The notes under the pieces were generated by a model. That model saw nothing but the letters and a program-made list of their open reading frames with translations, searched no databases and was not told where the DNA came from. The position numbers were made by a program, and so were the translations under genes. A stretch of 64,000 nucleotides of DNA from Chelydra serpentina (lineage: Eukaryota > Chordata > Testudines > Chelydridae): assembly GCA_037349315.1 (NCBI GenBank), contig JBAIAC010000027.1, positions 1,116,001 through 1,180,000 of the forward strand, written 5' to 3'. Shown in pieces: positions 25,401 through 30,255 of the stretch (position 1 is its first letter; the number at the start of each line of letters is the position of its first letter).

Positions 25401-25915
25401 TCACAATGGGGAAGGCACAAAGGTGGCATAAAGTCATCTCAGGCCTCCCTCCCCCTAGGCTGAGAACCGTGTGGTTTGCCTCGAAGAGGCTCCACTCAGA
25501 ATCGGATCCCTTGATTCCTATTTGTTTTGCCCTGCACACTGCTTCAAGAATCAAGGGATCCCAAATTTACAACCCCTTCCCCACTGGGCCTCTATATCCC
25601 CAGCACAATGCCGAGCCATTCCACCCAGATGGAGGTGGCTGCCCAGCCTGGGTGCCAGAATATGGATCTACAGATCAAGCCACAAAAGCCACCCACACAA
25701 ACTCCCTACTCCTGATCAGCAGAGAGGAAAGAAAAAACAGACTTATTTCAACTAATGACATGGTTTCTTTACCATTCTAGGCTAAAGCTGGGAGTGTTCT
25801 CAACGTCTTGGGTGTCCTGACAATCATGTTAGCCATAAACACCTGGGGCTACCCCTTGTTCGATTTGAGTCACTTTCCAGTATGGGCAAACAGCACGTCA
25901 GCAGCTTCCTGTTAA
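1344..25915 (+). CDS. SLC13A2: SLC13A2 (NaDC1), sodium-dependent dicarboxylate cotransporter, 12 coding exons
   Basis: Predicted plasma-membrane cotransporter that couples Na+ entry to uptake of succinate, citrate and other Krebs-cycle intermediates; in mammals it acts at the apical membrane of kidney proximal tubule and small intestine. Seen: exons at 1344-1445, 8260-8388, 8725-8861, 10445-10671, 11708-11894, 12505-12627, 18259-18480, 18758-18867, 19880-20001, 23013-23174, 24280-24417 and 25781-25915. All introns are GT-AG and all phases join, giving 597 residues; human NaDC1 is 592. SLC13 hallmarks are ISNTAT (residues 139-144), [11 protein letters not shown] (488-498), an acidic cytosolic loop (about 160-225) and a C-terminal N-glycosylation sequon (N590-S-T). 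The FELQE stretch, [16 protein letters not shown] and KLTPLQ match SLC13A2 better than the paralogues SLC13A5 and SLC13A3. The start was chosen because 34 residues of exon 1 align with the family N-terminus. SLC13A5 is the main alternative. Confidence 0.9.
1446..2449. other. Intron 1, 5' part, AT-rich, mostly unassigned
   Basis: Mostly AT-rich sequence. At about 1,695-1,800 there is a diverged hairpin-type amniote repeat (tgctta motifs on both strands: CACGTGCTTAAAG and TTAAGCACATGCTTAA). No coding exon seen. Confidence 0.4.
2450..2825 (+). mobile_element. CR1 LINE fragment, sense
   Basis: Contains the CR1 C-terminal coding and 3' signature: GGAGTACTGTGTCCAATTTT, then AGAGAGTCCACAGGAGAGCA and ACAAAAATGAT. 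Both ends are truncated and stops are frequent, so it is dead. Lies in intron 1. Confidence 0.82.
2826..2960 (+). mobile_element. One end of a DNA-transposon-like repeat
   Basis: Begins TACAGTAACTCCTCACTTAA directly after the CR1 piece and contains GTTAACGTTGTTTCGTTGTT, typical of the TA|CAG start of reptile Tc1/mariner-like (Tigger/pogo-type) repeats. The matching right end is not found, so this is a truncated copy or a misassignment. Confidence 0.4.
2961..4250. other. Intron 1, middle part, no gene seen
   Basis: Contains a C/T-rich stretch (2,960-3,110), a short GT run (3,533-3,545) and a 15-bp inverted repeat GCTGAAATTTTACAT (3,644-3,658) / ATGTAAAATTTCAGC (3,688-3,702) inside a probable dispersed repeat. 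No exon seen. Confidence 0.4.
4255..4690 (-). mobile_element. CR1-like LINE fragment, antisense
   Basis: Read on the minus strand it resembles the CR1 3' coding region that ends with the motif for short loading of terms such as AGAGACTTAAAGAGATCAAG. It is strongly diverged and has no intact frame. Assignment is by pattern and moderate. Confidence 0.5.
5130..5260 (-). repeat. Antisense tail of a dispersed amniote retroposon
   Basis: Carries GGGCCCATTGTGCTAGACAC plus TGTATAAATACAGAC, the reverse complement of a common LINE/SINE tail. Relatives occur at about 20,700, 36,795 and 53,345 (antisense), and at the 3' end of the sense copy near 51,550-51,640. Confidence 0.5.
5261..6829. other. Intron 1, no gene seen
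   Basis: Short overlapping frames on both strands without recognisable domains. No splice-bounded coding block that fits the SLC13 family. Confidence 0.4.
6830..7230 (+). mobile_element. Degenerate LINE fragment, sense
   Basis: The start translates as [10 protein letters not shown], matching the YCNxLLSGL motif in the C-terminal half of L2/Rex1-clade LINE reverse transcriptases, followed by a C/T-rich decayed continuation. A similar C/T-rich block lies at 51,190-51,660. Confidence 0.5.
7231..8259. other. Intron 1, 3' part, no gene seen
   Basis: No repeat or exon recognised. The final 40 bases supply the pyrimidine tract and acceptor of exon 2. Confidence 0.4.
8260..8388 (+). CDS. SLC13A2: SLC13A2 exon 2 (residues 35-77)
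   Basis: Phase 0 to phase 0, 43 codons, acceptor ctctttcag and donor gtaaga. It encodes the second membrane region with [20 protein letters not shown], strongly conserved across SLC13 transporters. The open frame runs past the donor into the intron, so the exon edge is set by the donor and by homology. Confidence 0.92.
8389..8724 (+). other. SLC13A2: Intron 2 (336 bp)
   Basis: Short GT-AG intron. No repeat seen. The exon 2 frame stays open for about 70 codons into the intron, which is chance read-through. Confidence 0.8.
8725..8861 (+). CDS. SLC13A2: SLC13A2 exon 3 (residues 78-123)
   Basis: Acceptor tctgttacag, donor gtgagt, ends in phase 2. Encodes [20 protein letters not shown] followed by [20 protein letters not shown], one of the most conserved blocks in the family (scaffold helices next to the first substrate hairpin). 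Confidence 0.93.
8862..10444 (+). other. SLC13A2: Intron 3, with G-run before exon 4
   Basis: Mostly unassigned AT-rich sequence. Close to the acceptor is a pure G-run of 14, then GGGGG and GGGGGGG blocks separated by single T (10,329-10,356), on the transcribed-RNA sense. Confidence 0.6.
10329..10356 (+). repeat. Potential G-quadruplex tract in intron 3
   Basis: Fourteen G, T, five G, T, seven G. At least four runs of three or more G are available, so a G-quadruplex can form in the pre-mRNA 89 nt before exon 4. Long homopolymers are also prone to sequencing error. Confidence 0.8.
10445..10671 (+). CDS. SLC13A2: SLC13A2 exon 4 (residues 123-199), first SNT motif
   Basis: Enters in phase 2 and leaves in phase 1; donor gtgcgt. 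It carries [11 protein letters not shown] with S140-N141-T142, which in SLC13/DASS transporters helps form the first Na+ site and the substrate site. The 3' half encodes the variable cytosolic loop, including AFELQE, which resembles the SLC13A2 paralogue. A long G-run lies 89 nt before the acceptor. Confidence 0.93.
10800..11192 (+). mobile_element. CR1 LINE 3' end, sense
   Basis: Shows the CR1 3' pattern: AGGGTAATTAATCACTGGAG, TCTCCATCACTTGGATTC, ACTGGCCTTAAAATCTATGA at the terminus. Heavily mutated. Sits in intron 4. Confidence 0.75.
11193..11707 (+). other. SLC13A2: Intron 4, remainder
   Basis: No further repeat or exon recognised between the CR1 end and the exon 5 acceptor. Confidence 0.5.
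11708..11894 (+). CDS. SLC13A2: SLC13A2 exon 5 (residues 199-261)
   Basis: Acceptor ctgcacccag, donor gtgagt, ends in phase 2. It begins with the end of the acidic loop ([18 protein letters not shown]), then enters the membrane with [20 protein letters not shown], a conserved family block. The charged first half diverges from mammals, as this loop does across the family. Confidence 0.92.
12084..12437. mobile_element. Non-autonomous hAT element (354 bp) in intron 5
   Basis: Ends CAGGGCCGTAACTAGGG and, inverted at the right, CAGAGCCGTAACTAGGAA. Flanked by a perfect 8-bp target duplication TCTGGGCC at 12,076-12,083 and 12,438-12,445, which is diagnostic for the hAT superfamily. GC-rich interior with a long hairpin: arms at about 12,230-12,287 and 12,303-12,365. 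No transposase. Two antisense/sense frames of 60-95 codons are by-products of the GC content. Confidence 0.93.
12505..12627 (+). CDS. SLC13A2: SLC13A2 exon 6 (residues 261-302)
   Basis: Acceptor tatacttccag, donor gtaagt, both edges in phase 2. Encodes [19 protein letters not shown] and a following Leu/Trp-rich membrane helix. A GC-rich hAT element ends 60 nt upstream (67 nt counting the element edge), so little original intron remains before this acceptor. Confidence 0.92.
12628..13384 (+). other. Intron 6, 5' part, possible LTR-like remnant
   Basis: No gene. Sequence from TGTCACAG (12,684) onward looks like a decayed repeat with an antisense AATAAA (TTTATT near 12,956), as in LTRs, but no target duplication was found. 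Confidence 0.3.
14712..15141. mobile_element. hAT (Charlie-like) element inside the CR1 copy
   Basis: Inverted ends CAGGGGTCTCAAACTCAA and GTTTGAGACCCCTG. Perfect 8-bp target duplication AATTAAAC at 14,704-14,711 and 15,142-15,149. 430 bp, interior GC-rich with poly-A/T tracts and no transposase. The CR1 reverse transcriptase frame resumes on the far side, so the hAT is younger than the CR1. Confidence 0.93.
16201..17746. mobile_element. Putative solo LTR (1,546 bp) inside the CR1 copy
   Basis: Begins TGTAACCC and ends GCTTACA, i.e. TG...CA with a TGTAA/TTACA inverted pair, and is flanked by the 4-bp duplication TTAG (16,197-16,200; 17,747-17,750). The CR1 sequence is continuous across it. 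A solo LTR fits; no gag, pol or env remains. Orientation is uncertain; an antisense ATTAAA near 16,402 favours the minus strand. A GC-rich tandem repeat lies inside. Confidence 0.65.
16775..17160. repeat. GC-rich minisatellite within the putative LTR
   Basis: Tandem blocks built from TCAGCCGGCCTGCAAGCC and CTGTCCCGCCAACTG. The first block recurs at 16,801, 16,868, 16,978 and 17,088: spacings 67, 110 and 110 bp, so a 67+43 bp higher-order unit. The long frames read from it on both strands (up to 226 codons, Pro/Ser/Ala/Arg-rich) are repeat artefacts. Confidence 0.9.
18259..18480 (+). CDS. SLC13A2: SLC13A2 exon 7 (residues 302-376)
   Basis: Acceptor with a long T-run (gtttttttctag), donor gtatca, which is weaker than the consensus. 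Encodes FRKNFGCG, a basic cytosolic segment, then [20 protein letters not shown] and [13 protein letters not shown], conserved in NaDC1 and NaCT. The preceding intron 6 is 5.6 kb and almost entirely retroelement. Confidence 0.92.
18481..18757 (+). other. SLC13A2: Intron 7 (277 bp)
   Basis: Short GT-AG intron with no repeat recognised. Confidence 0.8.
18758..18867 (+). CDS. SLC13A2: SLC13A2 exon 8 (residues 376-413)
   Basis: Acceptor caatctcttgcag, donor gtaaga. Encodes [20 protein letters not shown], a membrane helix, followed by a short less-conserved extension ([13 protein letters not shown]). Enters in phase 2 and leaves in phase 1, both compatible with neighbours. Confidence 0.9.
19205..19545 (-). 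mobile_element. CR1-like LINE fragment, antisense
   Basis: Contains CTTCCATCACTTCCTCTAGG and CCCATAGTCTAGTAGATCTC, the antisense of the CR1 3' coding region (compare TGATGGATTCTCC types). Interrupted by a hAT element. Confidence 0.6.
19343..19486. mobile_element. Short hAT MITE, G-rich (144 bp), intron 8
   Basis: Starts CAATGGCCTCCCCAGG and ends AAATCACTG. Perfect 8-bp duplication CCTCTAGG at 19,335-19,342 and 19,487-19,494. The interior is dominated by G-runs (7, 9 and 10 G). The termini are only weakly inverted, so the TSD and the continuous CR1 host are the main evidence. Confidence 0.8.
19880..20001 (+). CDS. SLC13A2: SLC13A2 exon 9 (residues 413-453)
   Basis: Encodes [20 protein letters not shown] and [10 protein letters not shown], a family core block. 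The acceptor was chosen as ttctggattttag at 19879 because it is the only nearby AG that restores phase 1; the AG at 19893 would shift the frame. The polypyrimidine tract is short. Residues 413-425 before LLDW are poorly conserved, so this edge is the least certain of the gene. Confidence 0.84.
20002..20699 (+). other. SLC13A2: Intron 9, 5' part, no repeat recognised
   Basis: A 104-codon frame (20,192-20,506) is present but has no recognisable domain and no splice context. Confidence 0.4.
20700..22690 (-). repeat. Long dispersed repeat, split by the palindrome
   Basis: From 20,700 the antisense retroposon tail (TTTTGCTAGGC) leads into a long known reptile repeat (GAGTTTTAAGGAGAGATCTG; then, beyond the insertion, GGAGCCAGTGGAAGGCTGCA and CAAGATGTGAGATGAGAATG). 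The two halves join exactly at TGGTG|GAAAAG once the insertion at 21,203-22,229 and one TSD copy are removed. Family not named. Confidence 0.6.
21203..22229. mobile_element. 1,027-bp palindromic insertion with 483-bp perfect arms
   Basis: Left arm 21,203-21,685 and right arm 21,747-22,229 are exact reverse complements (paired positions always sum to 43,432), loop 61 bp. Outer ends TGTGACGGTGTTCCCC / its complement, i.e. TG...CA. The flanks carry a 5-bp duplication TGGTG (21,198-21,202; 22,230-22,234). Each arm has GGCTATAAAAGCC (about 21,622-21,634), a TATA box in the position expected in an LTR, and a second small hairpin CCCCATAAA/TTTATGGGG near its outer end. Either two U3-containing LTR pieces head-to-head, a foldback element, or an assembly artefact. 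Confidence 0.85.
22691..23012 (+). other. SLC13A2: Intron 9, 3' end
   Basis: No repeat recognised; supplies the branch region and CT-rich acceptor of exon 10. Confidence 0.5.
23013..23174 (+). CDS. SLC13A2: SLC13A2 exon 10 (residues 454-507), second Na+ motif
   Basis: Acceptor cctctctttcag, donor gtaagt, phase 0 at both edges, 54 codons. Encodes [16 protein letters not shown] and then [19 protein letters not shown]. The S492-N493-V494 triplet is the animal version of the second SNT repeat that lines the second Na+/substrate half-site. Confidence 0.94.
23320..23537. mobile_element. Tigger/pogo-like (Tc1/mariner) MITE, 218 bp, intron 10
   Basis: Ends CAGGCGAGTCACATCTTA and, inverted, CAGGCAAGTCTCATTTTA, flanked by TA on both sides (23,318-23,319; 23,538-23,539), the target of Tc1/mariner elements. 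The right half (CGCGGTTTTTCGCTTTACGC) resembles the sub-terminal part of Tigger elements. No transposase. Confidence 0.82.
23538..24279 (+). other. SLC13A2: Intron 10, 3' part
   Basis: No repeat or exon recognised. The pyrimidine-rich end (CTCTCTCCTTCTCACCTCC) serves exon 11. Confidence 0.5.
24280..24417 (+). CDS. SLC13A2: SLC13A2 exon 11 (residues 508-553)
   Basis: Acceptor cctcctgcacag, donor gtgagc, phase 0 at both edges, 46 codons. Encodes [20 protein letters not shown] and [17 protein letters not shown], near-invariant in vertebrate NaDC1 and NaCT. Confidence 0.94.
24418..25780 (+). other. SLC13A2: Intron 11
   Basis: No transposon recognised. Overlapping frames of 80-150 codons on both strands at 25,150-25,780 have no domain and do not correspond to SLC13 sequence. 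Confidence 0.5.
25781..25915 (+). CDS. SLC13A2: SLC13A2 exon 12 (residues 554-597, stop)
   Basis: Acceptor tctttaccattctag. Encodes the last membrane helix ([17 protein letters not shown]) and a short extracellular tail that ends [17 protein letters not shown]. N590-S-T is a sequon at the position glycosylated in mammalian NaDC1. The stop is TAA at 25913-25915. Confidence 0.93.
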   Translation, partial: AKAGSVLNVLGVLTIMLAINTWGYPLFDLSHFPVWANSTSAASC

Positions 25916-26440
25916 ATAATACGGATGGACAATGGAACCAATAGCTGTCTGATGGAGCAGGATTGTTCACTCTGACCAGCAGCACCATCTACTCAAGCTT
26001 TGGTGATGTACTGGACCAGACACAACATCTAGAAACAAAGTCACCTGGATGTTAACAGCAACACAGTTACTGTATCTGACTCTTATGCTGTAGGCAAAAG
26101 ATATAGCCTTGTGCTGTGCAACCCTTGCTGGGGTCCCCAGGTTACCTCTCTCTTGAGAACCAGTGGGAAATTTTCCCCAGTATCAGGCACATCCATCGGC
26201 TCTCAGATTTTGCCTGCAAATTCAGTGTTTGTTTTGAGTGTGCAAGGAGATGAAAGGAAGTGTGACAGAGAAGTGTATGTATGAGGTGGAGGGAGACATT
26301 TGCACCTGATGTGTACGCAACTGTGTGTATTTGAAACCTCTGTAAGTACAGACCTCTGTGTGTATGTGTGCTTGGGCATGGTGAACATAAACAATGGTAA
26401 GTATGATCTGCAAGCACTCCGGCAATGTATGGATTGTAAC
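25916..26440 (+). other. SLC13A2: Probable SLC13A2 3' UTR region
   Basis: Follows the stop codon. No canonical AATAAA is seen in the first 600 bases; AU-rich ATTTATTTA at 26,490 and ATTAAA at 26,729 and 26,863 are weak candidates, so the transcript end cannot be set from sequence. Confidence 0.4.
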
Positions 26441-26639
26441 AGTTATGGACAAATCAAAACACTATCTAGCCCATTCTATTTCTCTGTAATTTATTTATTT
26501 AAAATTCATTCTGTAGGTGAAGTTCATAAGAGCTTCTGAAAGTAAGAGGCTGTTTTCACTAGAACATCAATCCTATGACTATTTATGGAGGCTCAAAAAT
26601 GGTGCAAGGGGAGTCTATTTTTTTGTCAAGGTCCAAATT

Positions 26640-26789
26640 TGTTGGTCAAGGTATAGTCAAGATCCAAACTCCAGAGAAAATTTTAAAAAACCCAATAATG
26701 ATAATAAGTACATCAAATTCTTTTGGGGTCCATTAAAAAGTGTTTGGCAGTCCGGATTTGGCCCACAGTCTGCCTATTGACTACCCCTG
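26640..26789 (-). mobile_element. hAT (Charlie-like) right end
   Basis: Terminates GCCTATTGACTACCCCTG, the inverted form of CAGGGGTAGTCAATAGGC, preceded by GGCAGTCCGGATTTGGCCCA, typical of Charlie-like reptile repeats. No matching left end or 8-bp duplication found, so it is truncated. Confidence 0.6.
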
Positions 26790-28000
26790 CTGTAACAACA
26801 TGACATGAACTCTAGCATTCTCCTGAGAATGGGAAAATTCTTGTTTTCTAAAGTATTGGTTGAATTAAAGAATTTGTATGCAAATCCTACATTCTGGCTA
26901 GTTTTTCAATCTTTCTGTTGTCATCTTGCACGTGTCAGCTCCCCAAACCCTTGCTCCCCTCCCCACAGCAGAGCCAGCATAACCAACATTTCTTTTAACA
27001 CCAAGGAAACAATTATGGAATATCCCTTGGTTTTCAGATTTCAGGTCAAATTGCACAAGTAGGAACATAAGCATGCAGTGACTTTCAGTGAGACTTACCA
27101 CATTCCAAAGGGGAAGATTTTTAAAGATGCTTAGGCACCTAACAATGCACATAGACACTTGGTGGAATTTTCAAAAGCACCTAAACAGGTTATATGCCTA
27201 ACAGCCATTGAAACTGAAATCAATGAGAGTTTAGCATCTAACCTACTTAGATGCCTTTGAAAATTCCATCAGGTGCTTATGTGCGTCTCTAAGCATCGAA
27301 ATACCTTTGAAAGCCTGGCCCAAAGTCATATAGGCACTTCTGAAAACATTACCTTTCATCTCTCTATTTACCATGTCCACGAGAGAGCAGATGGACAGTA
27401 CTAGTTATCTCTGCGACGAGGGGAGTATATCATAATCACCATGGCCATTAGTAGGGATATGCAGAATATTATCTGCAATATAATTGCAGAGAGAGACCAT
27501 TGTCTCATACAGAAGCCATACCTAATACGGGCAAGAGCACAGAGAAATGGAAATTCAGGATGTGTTTTGAAAGGCCACTTCCTTGCCTGTCTTTGGGAAA
27601 ATCAGGCTACAGGTTCACAGAACACTCCTGATGTATTTGCATAAAATCAACCTTGTCCAGGAATTCCTGCACCACACACTCCAGAGCACACCCGTCCCCC
27701 CACTCCCACCCCTCCAGGTTTGATTCTAATCACCCAGCTGGTAAAACAAGTATCAGTCTACAGGTATACAATGTGCCAGCTGGAGAGCAGGTACCACTAC
27801 AACTGTAGGCTAGAAAAGGTTTATCCTGCTCTGCTAATGACCTGCCATTTCATTTGTGTGCAGTGTTAGAAGTCAGCTGACCTGACCCATCTGGCAGGAT
27901 TCAGATTTACACAAACAAATATTTGATGCCACCTGCCAAGATCCCTGCAGTCTCCACAGGTACGGTTTTGCTCACACATTTACTTCTGTAGTCCTGTGTG
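26790..28000. other. Intergenic, with a hairpin repeat at 27,100-27,320
   Basis: Around 27,117-27,180 and 27,246-27,305 complementary tracts (GATGCTTAGGCACCTAAC ... AGGTGCTTATGTGCGTCTCT; GGAATTTTCAAAAG and CTTTGAAAATTCC) form an imperfect hairpin, a dispersed amniote repeat. Nothing else recognised. Confidence 0.45.
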
Positions 28001-29745
28001 AGATGACTACAATAGCCAATGCCTTATTCAGAGAAGGAATCTTCTCCTCCTCCTTCAAATATGCAGTAATTCTACCCATACTGAAGAAACCCACTCTATA
28101 CACGGATTCTAGTCATGCACCATCCTGTATCAAACCTTCCATTCCTGAGCAAGTTCATAGAGAAGCTAGTCAAAGGCCAACAGCAAGCTCATATAATTGA
28201 AGGCTATGTCATAGACCCAGGAGAATCTGGATTCAACCCAGGACATGAGTTGGAAACAGCTTCAGTGGCACTGATGGATGGTTTCCTGTTACCTATGGAT
28301 GGAGGGTAGACATCTATTCTCTCCCTTCTGCACCTCTCTGCAATATTCAGCCAATACACTCTCAACCAATTGTCTCACCTAAGAGAAGCGGCAGCGCTCC
28401 AGGGGAATGTGATAAAATGCCGTAGGTCTTTCCTGGAGGGGGACACAAAGAGGACTGATGAGAAACGGCACCTCTCTCACCGGACAGTCCCGCAAGGATT
28501 CGCCCTCCGGTTGTATTCGGCACATACATGCAGCTTCTAGATGAAACAGTAACCCAACATGGGCCTAAATGTCAGCCAGGGCTGGCTCTAGGATTTTTGC
28601 CGCCCCAAGCAAAAACAATTTTGGCCGCCCCCCTCCCACCCCCCGTTTTTTCCTCCCCCCCACCCCGCCCCAACTCTGCTCCTTCCCCAAATCCCCAGCC
28701 CTGCCTCCTCCCCCCAGGCTCTCAAGCCTGGGAGGGAGAGGGAGAAGCGGAGCGCGAGCCGCTGCCGCTGGGGATCTCCCCCTCCCTCCCGGGCTCTCAA
28801 GCCTGGGAGGGAGGGGGAGCAGCAGCGCGCAAATCAGCTGTCGCGGCGTGCGAGCAAGGCGGAGGTGAGCTAGGGCGGCCAGGGCACATTTGTAGGGGTG
28901 GCATGGCCGGCGCCAGAATGCCGCCCCTAGAAATGTGCCGCCCCAAGCACCAGCTTGTTTTGCTGGTGCCTAGAGCCGGCCCTGGTGTCAGCAATATGTA
29001 GATAACTCAAATGACACACATCTCTACTTATCCTTCACGATGTACAACTCTACAATTACCCCCAGGATGGTTCAGTGCTTGGAGAAGATCAGCTCATAGA
29101 TGAAGAACAGCTGGTTGAAGCTGAATCCAAGTAAAAGGTGGTGGTGGTGGGCAGAGGAAAGCACTTTGTGGCGTTTGCTGCTACAGTACCGCCTCCTCTG
29201 GTTAAGATACACACCCATAATTGGTGTGCTCCTGGCTTCCTTGTGGATGCTAAGCATCTTCCACATGTAGTAACACTTTCTGCCATCTCTTGTTGGCTAG
29301 AACATTCTGTCCTATCCCGGCGGATGATGACTTGGTTTTAGTTATACATGCCTTTGTCACCTCTTGTCTGGATGACAGCGATCACACCTGGGCACAAAGC
29401 CATCAATCCTCAGGAAACTCCAACTAGAACAGAACACATCTCCTCAGCAACATAGGCTGCTGTGAACACATCAAGCCTGTCCTCCAGGCTTTATGCTGGC
29501 TTCCCATAGAATACTGAGTCAAGTTCAAGGCTTCAGTCCCTACCTGCAAGGTGCTCAATGGTGTGGGATCAGCATATTAAAAAGATTGCTTAAGGCTCCA
29601 GGATGAGGGCTATGAGCGACATCTCTACTCCTCAGTCGCAACGGCACTCTGTACCACAAAGGTAAAGCCCGTGTGTGCACCAGACAGAGCTTTCTCATGG
29701 GCTGGTCCAAGACTGCGGAGCAAACGTCTACAATAGGTATGTGGC
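28001..29745 (+). mobile_element. L2/CR1-clade LINE reverse transcriptase relic, sense
   Basis: Recognisable pieces in order: TTIANALFREGIFSSSFKYA and VILPILKKP (RT entry), then a region before the catalytic box, a hAT insertion, QQYVDN..NDTHLY (decayed YADDT), WLKLNPSK-like text near 29,105-29,130, and APDRAFSW / GPRLRSKR near the end (29,670-29,725). Many frameshifts. Clade assignment is by motif order. Confidence 0.7.
28577..28984. mobile_element. Non-autonomous hAT element (408 bp) inside the LINE
   Basis: Ends CAGGGCTGGCTCTAGGAT and, inverted, CAGGGCCGGCTCTAGGCA. Flanks ATGTCAGC (28,569-28,576) and GTGTCAGC (28,985-28,992), 7 of 8 identical. GC-rich centre repeats GCTCTCAAGCCTGGGAGGGA. 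It yields spurious Pro/Gly-rich frames up to 157 codons. Confidence 0.9.
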
Positions 29746-30020
29746 TGGGAACCCTGAGGGGCCATATTTTGAGATGAAATTGGTGACTGAAGGCCTTCTG
29801 CCAGACAGCATGGTGGTGAAAGACAGGGGATCCACCCAGGAAAAATTGAGAATCCAAGTGATCTTATTATCTGGAGGTGGCTTTGATGTTGGTGCCTATT
29901 TATCTCTCCACCCTATGAATTTTATCCTGAGACATGACTCCAACTCCTCTGAATGTTTCTTCTCTCCCGCTTATTAGCATCATGATTAGAAGACTAAAGG
30001 TATGTATATACTGCAACAAC
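29746..30020. other. Intergenic, no gene seen
   Basis: A 100-codon frame pair overlaps here on both strands; it includes the tail of the LINE relic and has no domain. Confidence 0.4.
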
Positions 30021-30255
30021 AAAACCCCACATCAGCGAGTCTCAGAGTCTGGGTCATCTGATTCACGGGGCTCGCACTACGGGGCTAAAAATAGCGCTGT
30101 AGATGTTCTAGCTTGGGCTGGAGCCCGGGCTCTGAAACCCGGCAATGGGGGAGGCCAGAACTCAGGCTCCAGCCTGAGCAGCAGTGTCTACACTGCTAAT
30201 GCTGGCCCCATAGCATGAACCTGAGTCAGCTGAGCTGGGCTCTGAGACTCACTTT
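30005..30255. repeat. Hairpin MITE-like repeat
   Basis: Long imperfect inverted repeat: GAGTCTCAGAGTCTGGGTCA-type left half pairs with the right half that ends GGGCTCTGAGACTCA, and GCTTGGGCTGGAGCCC pairs with GGCTCCAGCCTGAGC. GTCTACACTGC motifs are typical of small reptile MITEs. TSD not defined. Confidence 0.55.

Noticed and set aside
28528..29001. 157-codon ORF
   Set aside because: Created by the GC-rich hAT element at 28,577-28,984; no domain.
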